NCBI GenBank assembly: GCA_030528665.1
Contig: JAUMYK010000009.1
Span: 1,757-40,764 of the forward strand
From: a bacterium
GTDB taxonomy: Bacteria > Patescibacteria > JAEDAM01 > Absconditabacterales > Absconditicoccaceae
DNA: 39,008 nt
Direction: 5' to 3'
Shown: positions 8,471 through 18,800 of the stretch, piece by piece
Numbering within the stretch: the first letter of the stretch is position 1
How the letters are laid out: every line of letters starts with the position of its first letter
Notes under the pieces: generated by a model
What the model was told of the DNA's origin: nothing
Databases searched by the model: none
Seen by the model: only the letters and a program-made list of their open reading frames with translations
Program-made: the position numbers and the translations under genes

Positions 8471-10525
8471 ATGACCGAACTCAAACCCTTCCTCAAGACC
8501 ACTTCCCAATATCTCAATATTCTCGCCTCCAACGGCATCACGACTATCAAATCATTTTTCAATTACTTTCCCAGAACCTATGAAGATAGAGCAAGTATTC
8601 AACCTCTCAATAACCTCCATATCAACGAAAAAGGCACCACAGCCACAAAAGGTAAAATTCTGACCAAAAAAGTCTTTCGTAGGGGTGGGAAAATGATCTA
8701 TGACATCAGCTTTGAAGATGAATTAGGAGCGCGTGGCACAATTTCAATTTTCAACTCCTGATACCTTGCAAGTAAAATCGAAGAAAACAAGCGGTATATC
8801 ATCGTAGGAAAGCCTAATTTTAAATATGGAAAAATCATCTTTTCACATCCTGATATCGTACCAAGTAACGATAGTTGAGCGATGACCACACTTTACAACT
8901 CAGGGAGAATTTTTCCTGTCTATTCAGAGATGAACGGCATCAAACCAGGTCGATTCGCCAAAAAAATCCGAGAAAAACTCGATCAGATTCCAAACTTTTT
9001 TACCGAATACCTTCCTGAAGAGTTTCTCAGTACCTTCAATCTTCTCACAGTACAAGATACGATCAAAAATATCCACTACCCCGCTTCCCATCAGCTCAAA
9101 AATCAGGCGATTCATAGAGTCTTTTTTGATAGACTCCTAAGAGTACAGCTCTTCTCACTGATGAATAAACTCAACTATCAATCACAAATCAAACCCATTA
9201 GCCAAACCCAGCAACGAGAAATCCTCAAAACACTACTCAAACTCCTCCCCTTTGAACTTACCACCGCACAAAAAAAGGTAATAAAACAGATTATTGATGA
9301 CTTTCACGCAGGAAAACCTATGCTCAGACTCCTTCAAGGAGATGTAGGAAGCTGAAAAACCATCGTAGCAACGGTTGCTGCTTATTATATCAAACAACTC
9401 TTCTGAGGACAAAGTGTATTGCTTGCTCCCTTGGAAGTTTTAGCAGTTCAGCACTACCGTAGCATCGCAAAAATCCTCCTTCCCCTTGGACTCAGAGTCG
9501 AACTGATCACCTGATCCCTGAGCAAAAGCCAAAAAGATAAAATAAAAACTGATCTCCGTTCAGGAAAAATCGACATCATCATCGGTACTCACGCCCTCCT
9601 TCAAGAAGGGATCGATTTTCACGATCTCCAATATGTCATCATTGATGAGCAACATAAATTCTGAGTCAAACAAAGAGCTTTTTTCAAGCAATTTGGTTCG
9701 CCACATATTCTTCAGATGAGTGCCACCCCTATCCCAAGATCAATGGCGATCGCATTTTTTGGAGAATTTGATGTCAGTATTATCGATCAACTTCCTAAAG
9801 GAAGACTGCCAATTCAAACAAAAATCATTACCTCACAAGAAACCACACAACTAAAATTACGAATACTCGATAAAATCAAAAAAAATGAAAAAGTCTTTGT
9901 CGTAACCCCCCTCATTGAAGACTCAGAAAGCCTAGATGAAGTGCAGTCTGCACAAACAGCTTTTCAAGAGATGCAAGGAATATTTTGAGAAATAGCATCA
10001 AAAATCTGACTCCTCCATGGAAAAATGAAAGCAAAAGAAAAGGAGCAGATCATGAAGGATTTTAAAACTTGAAAAATCATGATCTTAGTCTCAACTACTG
10101 TCATTGAAGTAGGAGTCGATATCCCAGAAGCCACCATCATGATCATCAAAAACGCAGAAAGATTTTGACTTGCACAGCTCCATCAGCTCAGGGGAAGAAT
10201 TTGAAGATCTGACTTACAATCCTACTGTTTTTTGGAAACGATAAAAAAATCTGGCGAGAGCTACGAACGCCTCAAAGCGATGGAAGAAACCAATGATGGA
10301 TTTAAACTCGCACAACTTGATCTAGAAAATCGTGGATCAGGAGAAATCCTAGGAACTATGCAATCTGGAATGAGCGACATCCCAATAGAAGTCCTTTCAG
10401 ATTTAACATTTTTAGAAAAAGTACAAAAAGGAGCTTATCGACTACTAGATCATTATCCTAATTTAGAAGGTTTACCTCAACTCCAATCCTTTCTCCACGA
10501 AAAAATCGGCGATATTATGGCATAA
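8471..10525 (+). CDS. recG: ATP-dependent DNA helicase RecG
   Basis: 684 aa in code 25. RecG remodels stalled forks and Holliday junctions. The N-terminal wedge/OB domain (~1-200, [12 protein letters not shown]) precedes the helicase core: Walker A GDVGSGKT (290-297), IIDEQHKFG (~389-397), [45 protein letters not shown] and the C-terminal TRG-like region ([17 protein letters not shown]). Eleven UGAs are read as Gly. They include the fifth residue before the end of Walker A's GS-G-KT, DEQHKF-G-V, ERF-G-LAQ and RGRI-G-R, all Gly across the family; this gene is the strongest evidence for code 25 in the window. ATG at 8471 suits the promoter better than a TTG 15 nt upstream. Stop TAA. Confidence 0.97.
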
Positions 10526-10533
10526 AAAACATC

Positions 10534-10564
10534 AAAAAAAAACGCCCTTCTAAATAAGGACGTC
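10534..10564 (-). terminator. Intrinsic terminator of the leftward 163-aa orphan gene
   Basis: Read leftward, ACG plus CCTT (10557-10564 side) pairs with AAGG plus CGT (10542-10549 side), with one mismatch, and is followed by nine Ts (10534-10542). It begins 9 nt past the TAA at 10573. On the + strand no T-run follows, so it does not serve recG. Confidence 0.7.
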
Positions 10565-10572
10565 AAATAACA

Positions 10573-11064
10573 TTACCCCTTGCCAGAGAATAAAATCTCA
10601 CGATCTGGAATATGTGATACTTTTCTAGTCCACACTAAAAACGCTTCATCACATACACGCTTTTCATTATTTGGCAAGAGCAGATTCAAAATCCACCATG
10701 CTAACAAATAGCGCAAAGAACGATCCAAATGACTATCTTGTAACATTTTAGCCAACTGCTCACGATGCTGATATGAAAAGGCTCCAAGTTTGACCTTATC
10801 TCTACTCAAATCACGCAATAAGCCTTTTAAAGTAAGCTCCACCATACGAAGCACTCCATTTGGCTGGCGATGAGTTGCATACTTGATACAAGATTCTTGA
10901 TAATCATGCTTGTTGCGATGCATATAATGACAATAAGCTTTGGATACAACAATTGCCAATTCCATCCTATGATCCCCCACAATTGGTGTCTGAAAATAGG
11001 AAGTAGAACCAAGCTGGGTATTTTTTAATAAAGAAATGTTTTGAGATTTTGTTTTTTTTGACAT
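10573..11064 (-). CDS. Hypothetical protein (orphan gene 1 of 3)
   Basis: 163 aa, ATG at 11064, stop TAA; not recognised. The N-terminus is polar and basic (MSKKTKSQN), with no signal peptide. The middle has a His/Tyr-rich stretch (SKAYCHYMHRNKHDYQ). The C-terminal half is helical, with a hydrophobic Trp-rich segment (LAWWILNLLLP). It has its own promoter (11094-11121) and terminator. All glycines are GGN, none UGA. With the next two leftward genes it forms a patch between recG and an OLD nuclease. A faint pattern M-x2-D-x2-LD…R-x-LL is shared with orphan gene 3, so distant paralogy is possible. No function is proposed. Confidence 0.65.
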   Translation of the reverse strand: MSKKTKSQNISLLKNTQLGSTSYFQTPIVGDHRMELAIVVSKAYCHYMHRNKHDYQESCIKYATHRQPNGVLRMVELTLKGLLRDLSRDKVKLGAFSYQHREQLAKMLQDSHLDRSLRYLLAWWILNLLLPNNEKRVCDEAFLVWTRKVSHIPDREILFSGKG

Positions 11065-11093
11065 AATAGAAATATTTTGATTTTTCAAGTACC

Positions 11094-11121
11094 ACTATAA
11101 CAAAATCTCAATAAAAATCAA
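11094..11121 (-). promoter_or_regulatory. Promoter of orphan gene 1
   Basis: Minus strand TTGATT (11116-11121), 16-nt spacer, TATAGT (11094-11099), 29 nt before the ATG at 11064. It lies immediately after the terminator of orphan gene 2. Confidence 0.65.
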
Positions 11122-11125
11122 CTAT

Positions 11126-11157
11126 AAAAAACTCTCCTAGGATGATCCCAAGAGAGT
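11126..11157 (-). terminator. Intrinsic terminator after orphan gene 2
   Basis: Outer stem ACTCTC (11152-11157 read leftward) / GAGAGT (11131-11136), inner GG/CC pairs, then six Ts (11126-11131). It begins 7 nt after the in-frame UGA at 11165-11167; no UAA or UAG lies between. Confidence 0.75.
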
Positions 11158-11164
11158 ACAAACA

Positions 11165-11449
11165 TCAAACAATATCATTCCAATCATCCCACTCATCAAC
11201 TGAAGAAGTGATATGACTTTTTGCAATTTCATCCCATACCGTATCCTCTGAAGAAGGTTTGATTATAGGAGTTGACAAGCTTGCTTTTGTAAAGCTTTTT
11301 TTAAGTTGAAGAGAGACGCTTTCATCCTCTATCACTTGTTGACTAATTCCTCCGTACTCACTCTCTTTGTGAGACTTGTGTGGAAAAGCTTTTACAAATA
11401 CCTTGTTTTTGTTTGCTTTTTTGCAATGTTTACCTGTACTATACACCAT
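11165..11449 (-). CDS. Hypothetical protein (orphan gene 2 of 3), ends only in UGA
   Basis: 94 codons from ATG at 11449 to UGA at 11165-11167; not recognised. The N-terminal half is very basic (GKHCKKANKNKVFVK), the C-terminal third acidic and Trp-rich (DTVWDEIAKS…DEWDDWNDIV). No signal peptide or membrane segment. If UGA is Gly, the frame continues through the terminator hairpin and into the next gene, ending in TAG near 10969. A transcript ending at the terminator would then have no stop codon. The coordinates here therefore treat UGA as the end, which contradicts the rest of the window; see findings. Own promoter at 11479-11507. Confidence 0.5.
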   Translation of the reverse strand: MVYSTGKHCKKANKNKVFVKAFPHKSHKESEYGGISQQVIEDESVSLQLKKSFTKASLSTPIIKPSSEDTVWDEIAKSHITSSVDEWDDWNDIV

Positions 11450-11478
11450 AAGAATAAAGTTTTAATTTTACGACTCTC

Positions 11479-11507
11479 AATATACTCATCTCCTCATCAA
11501 AAATCAA
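11479..11507 (-). promoter_or_regulatory. Promoter of orphan gene 2
   Basis: Minus strand TTGATT (11502-11507), 17-nt spacer, TATATT (11479-11484), 29 nt before the ATG at 11449. Confidence 0.55.
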
Positions 11508-11546
11508 GAAAAAATCAAAAAATCTGATCCTTTATCACGAATACAG

Positions 11547-11569
11547 AAAAGGACGGGAATATCCCGCCC
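11547..11569 (-). terminator. Intrinsic terminator after orphan gene 3
   Basis: GGGCGGGA / TCCCGTCC, eight pairs including one G-U, with a 3-nt loop (11551-11569), followed by TTTT. It starts 17 nt after the in-frame UGA at 11587-11589, with no UAA/UAG between. Confidence 0.8.
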
Positions 11570-11586
11570 ATGATAGTATACAGTCT

Positions 11587-11913
11587 TCACTCTGGAATCG
11601 AAAGCCCCATAAGAAGAATATGAGCAAATCCTTGATCACACCAATCTAAACGCACCAAGATAGTAAGTAAATGTCTGCGACTCATAGTATCAAGAATCTT
11701 ATCACTAATCATACTTGTTGCCTGATGACTTCGCTCCTCAAAATCATAACTTCGCACATCCAGTATTTGTCCCCAAGTGATTTTCTGATCTACCTGAGAC
11801 AGGAGATCACGAAATTCCTCGAGATAAACTGATCTTTGCTTTGTAGAACACATCTTCTGATAAAGATTCCACAGCCTATCAAAATAGGTAATAAATTGTT
11901 CTTTCTTTTGCAT
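11587..11913 (-). CDS. Hypothetical protein (orphan gene 3 of 3), ends only in UGA
   Basis: 108 aa from ATG at 11913 to UGA at 11587-11589; not recognised. It is mostly helical and charged, with a Tyr/Trp-containing N-terminus (FITYFDRLWNLYQKM) and a hydrophobic C-terminus (HLLTILVRLDWCDQGFAHILLMGLSIPE). A TTG 48 nt upstream is in frame but would overlap the promoter. Read in code 25 the frame would run through the terminator and overlap orphan gene 2. Like orphan gene 2 it appears to use UGA as stop, or to make a non-stop mRNA. No internal UGA; three Gly codons, all GGN. Confidence 0.5.
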   Translation of the reverse strand: MQKKEQFITYFDRLWNLYQKMCSTKQRSVYLEEFRDLLSQVDQKITWGQILDVRSYDFEERSHQATSMISDKILDTMSRRHLLTILVRLDWCDQGFAHILLMGLSIPE

Positions 11914-11943
11914 TTTGTTTTGTTTTTTTATATTTTCAAGCAA

Positions 11944-11971
11944 AATATATATTTTTTCCAAAGAAAGTCAA
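11944..11971 (-). promoter_or_regulatory. Promoter of orphan gene 3
   Basis: Minus strand TTGACT (11966-11971), 16-nt spacer, TATATT (11944-11949), 30 nt before the ATG at 11913. It is one of the best matches to the consensus in the window. Confidence 0.7.
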
Positions 11972-12012
11972 GATAAAAGAACAAGAAAAATCAGACTTTT
12001 CCTCCTTTTTTA

Positions 12013-12040
12013 TTGCAAAATAGAGCAATCTCACTATCCT
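12013..12040 (+). promoter_or_regulatory. Promoter of the OLD-family nuclease
   Basis: TTGCAA (12013-12018), 16-nt spacer, TATCCT (12035-12040), 31 nt before ATG 12072. Confidence 0.6.
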
Positions 12041-12071
12041 TATGCTAAGCGCTTTATTATCCACTACACCT

Positions 12072-14006
12072 ATGCATATCAAAGAAGTCAAAATCTCTAA
12101 CCTCCTGAGTTTTCCCTATCTGGACAATTTCAAAGATATAGAAGCGGTCAGCCTTTTTTCCAATTGAGGATATGAAGGGATGAGAATTTTTATCGGCAAC
12201 AACGCCTCTGGAAAATCCAACTGTGTGACAATCATTGAAGAATTTTTTTCCACTTTGATCAAAGATTTTAGCTATTCAAAAGCCTTTATTCACGATGAAA
12301 ACATCCATAGCAGATCTGCGATACAAGCACAAAAAAATCTGACTAAAAAACTTCATACCAACTACAATACCCCAAATAAACCCTCACATTTTGAGATTTT
12401 GATCGAACTTGGAAGCAATGACTATGAAAACATCGGATTTGTCTGCAAATATAGCTCCAAAATCAATGAAATCATCAATAAATACAGTAAGCTCGACATT
12501 AGTTTCCCTGAGTATAAACTCAGCTCCCTTATTGAAAAATCCTCCACACTCAGGCTTTTAAGTACCTTTGATGAAAAAAAGCAGGAATTTATCATTGATG
12601 AAAGTCAACTAGAGGAATATCAAATCTTCCTTCTTCGCTGTATTCAATATCAAAAACTCCTCCAAATCATCATCACCATCTTCAATGAACTCGAACGCAA
12701 ACCTACAGAGAGAAAGCGATATTTTCTCAAAAAAACTTTTGCTATCCTCAATACCGAGAGAGATCGCATCAATTTCAGCAATTTTATCAACCCACACGAG
12801 CTTATCAATGACATCAATTATAGTAGAAACAGTCTCATAGGATATACCACTTGTATTGGTAAACTCCGAAGTATTCTTGAAAATTTCTCTCAAGATCAGC
12901 TCCTCAACAAACAAACCCGATCCAACACCCTAGAATCGCTCAAAAAATCTGATTTTTTCATTTCATTAAGCTACATCATCCAGAAATTCCTCTGAAAGAC
13001 ACTGATCATCGACTATATCAATGGAATGATCCATATTCATCTCACAGATGCCACAGCTAGAGTGATCTATTTTGATGAATTAAGTAGTGGAGAACTTTCG
13101 CTACTCACTATCATTTTTGGACTCTATGGGAACGATCTCAAAGAGGGCTTTTTGATCATCAATGAACCCGAACTCCATCTGCACCCTCAAATCCAAAAAG
13201 AACTCGCACATACACTTGAGCAAATTAGTGAAAATATTCAAAGTCAAATGCTGATTTCTACCAATTCATCCCTCTTTATCAACGAAAGCAACATCACCAA
13301 TGTCTATAGAGTCTATAGAAACCATCTCGGAGAATCCAAGATCATCTCCCCAAAAATCAATGTAGATTATGATGATGCAACTCTCATTCATATGCTTAAA
13401 TTTGAAAATCTATCAAAAATATTTTTTGTCAATAAAATTATTTTAGTAGAATGAGATACTGATGCCTACTTCTTTAGTTTTTATCTCAACTATCTAAAAT
13501 CCCTCCCAGAACGAAAGTGAAAAATAACAGAATATGAAATCATCAATATCAATGGGAAAGGCTCTCTCCATACCCGAAGAAGATTTTTAAATAAATTTAA
13601 CATTCAAAATTATTTTATTGGAGATCGAGACAATACGGTAGATTATGGTTTTTTCTCAAAAGGAGAATTAAATAGATTTTATCAATTAGCTAATGAATCC
13701 TTTAAAGAAAGTCATAAAAGCAAAAAATATCAAGATTACTATAATAGACTCGTAAAAACTATCCTTACCTTTAGCCCTAAAAAATACAAAGCCATCATCA
13801 AAGGTATTGAAAAACTTTATCAAGAAAATGTCTTTATCCTCAAAGAAGGAGCTATTGAAACTTATGTCAGCGTAGAAAAAAAAGGGTTAGGACAAATTGC
13901 TCATTTCTGCAATGTCTACTTCTCAGACCGATTACGCGACCCAAACTATATTTCTCAACAAAAGGAACTCCAAGAAATTATGCAAATTATTTTTGCAGAA
14001 TCATAG
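12072..14006 (+). CDS. OLD-family ATPase with TOPRIM nuclease domain
   Basis: 644 aa in code 25. The start MHIKEVKISNLLSFP is the usual first beta-strand of SMC/RecF-like ATPases. Walker A is GNNASGKS (42-49), an ABC signature LSSGE lies at 338-342, and Walker B IINEPELHLHP at ~359-369. The TOPRIM domain begins with VEGDTD (459-464), where Gly461 is a UGA, and continues to GDRDN (517-521), the acidic pair of the metal site. This order is that of OLD nucleases, which cut DNA under ATP control; GajA of Gabija anti-phage systems is a relative. No UvrD-like GajB partner is adjacent. Four UGAs (12162, 12993, 13452, 13518). Stop TAG at 14004; the 3' end overlaps convergent rsmA by 29 bp. A defence role is inferred from family and from the orphan genes beside it. 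Confidence 0.88.
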
Positions 14007-14763
14007 CAATATCTGTCCACTCCAACTCCTCCAATCTCTTGCTCTGCAGATGCTCAGGAAGTATAAAAAGCTGATTTCAGCGATGTTTGTGCTGAAGTTT
14101 AGCAATTCTCCCCAAAGTTTTTCTACTATAAGGTGCAAAAAGTTCTAAAAAACTGATCAAATCTTCTAGATCAACTGCCTCAGGACAGTCCTTTTTTAAA
14201 AATAAAACTAAGCAACTCTTTACCTTTGGAGCTGGAGAAAAAGCCTTTGGTGGTACCATCTTCAAATACCTTACCTCATAGCCCCAATTCACCAGCCACC
14301 ATAAATAAGATTTTTTTTGAGCAGAAGACATAATTTTCAAGCCTACTTCCTCCTGAATCATAAAAATTCCTCCTAAAAAATCTGGCTCCCCTTTCACAAA
14401 CAGCTTCCTAAAAATCGGAGAAGTAATATAATAAGGTAAATTTCCAACCACAAAACTACAATCAGCACGAGTTCAGAAAGATGCTATCTTTTGACTCAAA
14501 TCCGCTTCCAAAATATCAGACAAAACAATCTGATTCTCCTCTAATCCCAGCTCAGCCAAATAAGGCAACATCAAAGTATCCTTTTCAACGACAAAAAAAT
14601 GAGGAGAGAGTGTATAAATTTTTTTAGTAATTGCTCACTTTCATGGTCCAATCTCAATCAAACACTCCGCTCCCAATGCCTTATAATACTTTGCAATAGC
14701 GTTAGCGATATAGCTTCTGACTCCACTATCTTTCAAAAAATTCTGTCCCAAATATGTCGACAT
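13978..14763 (-). CDS. rsmA: 16S rRNA dimethyladenosine transferase RsmA (KsgA)
   Basis: 261 aa in code 25. It dimethylates two adjacent adenines in the 3' hairpin of 16S rRNA, using SAM. The N-terminus YLGQNFLKD is the family signature; the SAM loop is IEIGPGKG (36-43), where both later glycines are UGA; the catalytic motif NLPYYIT starts at 108; PPKAFSPAPKV is the typical C-terminal-domain entry. Four UGAs in all (14641, 14635, ~14476, 14077). ATG at 14763 is chosen because GQNFL follows at once. It begins 13 nt after the holB stop, so holB-rsmA is an operon. Stop TAA; the tail overlaps the convergent OLD gene. Confidence 0.93.
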
Positions 14764-14776
14764 AACTAGACAATCA

Positions 14777-15682
14777 TTACACAGATAAAACAGCATTCCA
14801 AAGTAAATTTTCCTGAGAAATAGCGACACCAGCAAACTTTTTATATTCCATCCATCTCGCTAATGCTTCCTGATCCTGTGTTTCAGAATAAGAATAGAGC
14901 AATGCATCCACAAAAAGCTCCAAAAGCTGTAATTCAGAAATCTTTTTTAAAGCTAGAAATTGCTCATAAGCACTTGCCTTACTCCCCTGCTCAAAGAGCT
15001 TAAAAGCATCGAGTAAAATCTGCTCAGTCTCTGGATGATCAAGAAGTTGTTGATAAAGGAAATTCGCCTTTCCTGGGCTTCATAAGGACATCTTTAATAA
15101 AAGTCAAAATCTGTCTCCTCAAATTTCAGGATAAGAAGCATTGAGATAAGCACGCATTTCCTCCTCAGAAAGAAGATCAAAACGAACTAACAATGCTCTA
15201 GAAAGCAAGGTAGGCAAAACTTCAGATTCACGGCTTACTGTAGCAAAAAGACATCTCCTTGGCAATGGCTCTTCACAAGTTTTCAAAAACGCATTCATTG
15301 CAGCTGAGGTCATCCTTTCCAAATTTTCGATCAATACGATTTTTTGCCCACTCAAAGAGGATTGTTGAAGCCAACTGGTCAATTCTCTCACTCCCCTATT
15401 CTGATAGATCCCAGTTTCATAGGGAATCGTTTTGAGACTACTCGGAGTTTCAACCTGTAGACTATGAGGTTTTCCCAATACAAAACTCATATCCCTCATC
15501 CATAAAAAATCACTCTCAAAGTAATTTCCCAACAACTGTTTAATATATTCCAGCACAAAACTTGCCTTTCCTATTCCATCTGGACCGATTAACATAATAA
15601 ATAAAGGCTTATTGCTTGCCTGATTATGCTGAAAAAAACGCTGAATATACGATCTTTTCTCTTGGTTACCAAAAAACTGCAT
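14777..15682 (-). CDS. holB: DNA polymerase III delta' subunit-like protein
   Basis: 301 aa in code 25. Clamp-loader subunit that helps load the beta clamp. The N-terminal AAA+ domain has a P-loop-like GPDGIGKAS (33-41) and an ENLERMTSAAMNAFLKTCEEP motif (cut here to the family core) followed by LLSRA (the sensor/SRC region). No zinc-binding Cys cluster is visible, so it is closer to delta' than to DnaX. The C-terminal ~110 residues are helical, as in the clamp-loader collar. UGAs at 15119, 15104 and 15080 are Gly. ATG at 15682 was chosen; an upstream in-frame start would add a hydrophobic extension foreign to the family. Stop TAA, operon with rsmA. Confidence 0.85.
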
Positions 15683-15710
15683 AATGAAAAAATAGAATAC
15701 AAATAAAGAA

Positions 15711-15738
15711 AATATATCTTTTAGCAAATAAAAAGCAA
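15711..15738 (-). promoter_or_regulatory. holB-rsmA promoter
   Basis: Minus strand TTGCTT (15733-15738), 16-nt spacer, TATATT (15711-15716), 28 nt before ATG 15682. Confidence 0.6.
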
Positions 15739-15841
15739 AAGAAAAACAAGCATTTTTTATTAGTTTTAAAATTTGTCAACGATCCAACAACAAAAATCAA
15801 AAAAAGCAATCAAAAAGAAGAAAAAAATCTGATTTCAACTT

Positions 15842-15869
15842 TATTTTTCCTCCCAATATCGTATATATT
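15842..15869 (+). promoter_or_regulatory. Candidate promoter of the giant secreted protein gene
   Basis: TATATT (15864-15869) lies 30 nt before ATG 15900, the usual distance here. The matching -35 position holds only TATTTT (15842-15847), a weak box, so this gene may need an activator. AAAAAAATCTGA (15821-15832) lies just upstream. Confidence 0.4.
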
Positions 15870-15899
15870 GATACAGGATTTAGATTCTCATTATTGTGT

Positions 15900-18800
15900 A
15901 TGCAGTTCAAAAAACGATTATCATTGATTATCCTGACGATATACCTAAGCAGTCAGTTGCTAACTTCCCTCTGATATATCCATCGAAATCAGGTTTTTGC
16001 CTCAGAAAATACCAAAAATACGCTTAATTCTCTCATCGCCCTCTTGGTAGATGATAAAATTTATGATAACATTGAAAACGAACTCAAACGATATGCCAAA
16101 GACTACATCCAACAAAAATATCAAAATAGCAAAGCCCTTGTACTCAAACTCAATACCAAAGAATACACTGCTCCAGAAATCGTAAAACTCCTTGAAAACC
16201 TTTATTTTGATGGAGAAAAAAGCAAAAGTTCACAGCTGATTGGAACTATTTTGGTTGGAGAAATTCCTTTTCCGGTTGTACAATATCAGGATTACTTTTT
16301 TCCTTCTATTTATCCCTATGTAGATTTCTTAGATCAAAAATACTTGCGAAACCCTGACACACAATACTTTAGCCAGGCCCAAGAGAATGGTCAAGCAGAA
16401 ATATGGCACGGAGTGATTAATTTCCAGGCTGATACCCAAAAATACAAAGATTTTTTTGCAAAACTTAAAATCTACAACAGTGATCCTGAAAAATTTGTAG
16501 ATAAAAAAATATGGTATGATGACTTCATCGCTCTACAAAGCAATATGCTTGAGGAAAACGAAAAACTCTACAAAAACAAGCTTGCCTTCGCTGAAGACCT
16601 GATCTATCACCGCTATACTGACCTCCTTTTCAATACACTCAAAGGTAACAACGAGCAAGAGATTCAAACACTCCTCAATGGATTTGCAGAAAATTTAAAA
16701 GAAGTCTGATCCCCTACTACGATTCAAACACAAAACAATACCCCTCCTAGCAAAACCCCTACCAAACTCCTTGAACAAAAACTTGAAGGAGTCATCAAAA
16801 ATTATACCACACTAATCAGTCTCCCTTTACAAAATACCCTCAACCAAAACATCGCAGCATCCGATAGATGGACAAACAATGCAGATAATCATTACCAAAA
16901 ACTCCAACTCAAGGATGAATTAATTTTGGGAAATAAAACCGCAAATGGTGTTATCAAAAGCATCAATGACAAACTGGAGGCATTTGTGGATGCAAAGCTT
17001 CAAGGAGAAAAATATGCTATGATGGCTGTTATTCCAACATTCTATAAACAAGAACAAGATGAAAGAAAGAGAATACTTCGAAAAAGATATTACTTCCCAA
17101 AAATAAGAAATCATTTCAGGTTTTTCTATTTTGGAAAAGATGCTAACTCTATCAATAAAGCTGAAGATGCATCTATTTATAGATGAAGCTATAGAAATCT
17201 AGAAAAGCTCTGAACCTACTCAAGCATTATCAACGACCCTCTCAATCCTGCAAAATCCCAATATGATACTACCAATCTCCAAACAAAAAGTTTTGGTGCT
17301 TCCTATGATGCGTTTTCAACGCAAACTTCCGCAAACAGAGGATTTAATATGCTTGCCACGCAGCCAGAATATGAACTGTATCAAAAAGAAAAAACACATG
17401 CTCACATCGAATATGAGTGTAAAAAAAGACGATTTTGACTAAAACGAAAATGGGTACCGTGTTTAGATGTAAGGCGAAAAGGTGTTTGAAAATGTGATCC
17501 AAATGCAAAAAAACTAGAATTTAACAAAAACAGTAGGAAACGAGAAGAGCAGCCAAATTATGATGAAATGACAGATTGTGAAAATTTTGAACAATTTGGA
17601 AATAGAGTACGAGGAGGAGGAAGCCCACTCAATATCAATATGGATACATTCCAAAATGGGATATATCAGTTTAAATGAAGATTTGATCCAAAATCAGCAC
17701 GAAAACCGATCTTTGATATTGCAGGAAGTGTAGCACTCAGGCAAGCTGAAATACAAGCACTCAGTTTCTTAGGCTTAAAATACTATAACTCTCCAACAAA
17801 GATCCTGCACAGAGATTGAGTACTCAAAGATCCAACAGACCATTCTCTCTCTTATGAACAGGTTGACTATACCAAAGTCCCTTTAGGCAATAAAATCTTT
17901 AAAAAAGAAGGAAAATATAATTTTGCTCTAATAAAACCTAAGCATTATCGTACTGATATAGAGGAAGGATACCACTACAAACTCGTTGATACCTTAATAA
18001 AACACGATGCCACCACTCCCACTCAAATCAATGGCTATAAAGGTCTAAAATATACCCTCAACAATGAAATTGGAACCTACTACACGCAAATGAGCGGAGA
18101 TCTAGCAGTTCCTAATAATTTTCCTGATCCTGTACTCATTACAACATTCAATACCTTTAAAGCAGAATTGGCTCTCCTTACCAAAAAAGTAGAAGAAGCC
18201 TCCTCTACTGGAGAATACAATATCATCTTATGAAAAGATACAACTCAAACACAAACTTTCAATACTTTTCTTCAGCACAAAAGTCTATTAGGAAAATATG
18301 TAGATAATGTTGATTATCAGGTAGCCATTCCTATATCCACTACTATCAATAGTATTATCCATCAACAAATTGAAAGAAATCCAAAAATCTGACTCTATAC
18401 CCCACGATTCAATCAGATTTTACAACAATTTGAAGCTTTAGATACCTATCTTATCAAACAAGAACAAGCAGCAAAACAGATTCATCAACAATACCTCGAA
18501 CTCATAACCCATGCTACAGACATCATCACCACAATTTCCGAGAAAATCACACTTTTAGAAAAGAAAAAAACTGAATTACAAAATCAATTGACAAGTCCCT
18601 TTACTCCAAATAATAATCGAGATGAAAGTATCAAACAACTCAATGCTACCATCAGCACCCTTCAACAAAAAATTGCAAATCTAACATTAAATACCCACAA
18701 TGATGAACGTAAAATATTGCAACAACAACTAAAGCAAACAAAACTTCATTTACAAATCACGGAGCTAGAACGACATATCCAAGAAGCTCAACAAGCAAAA

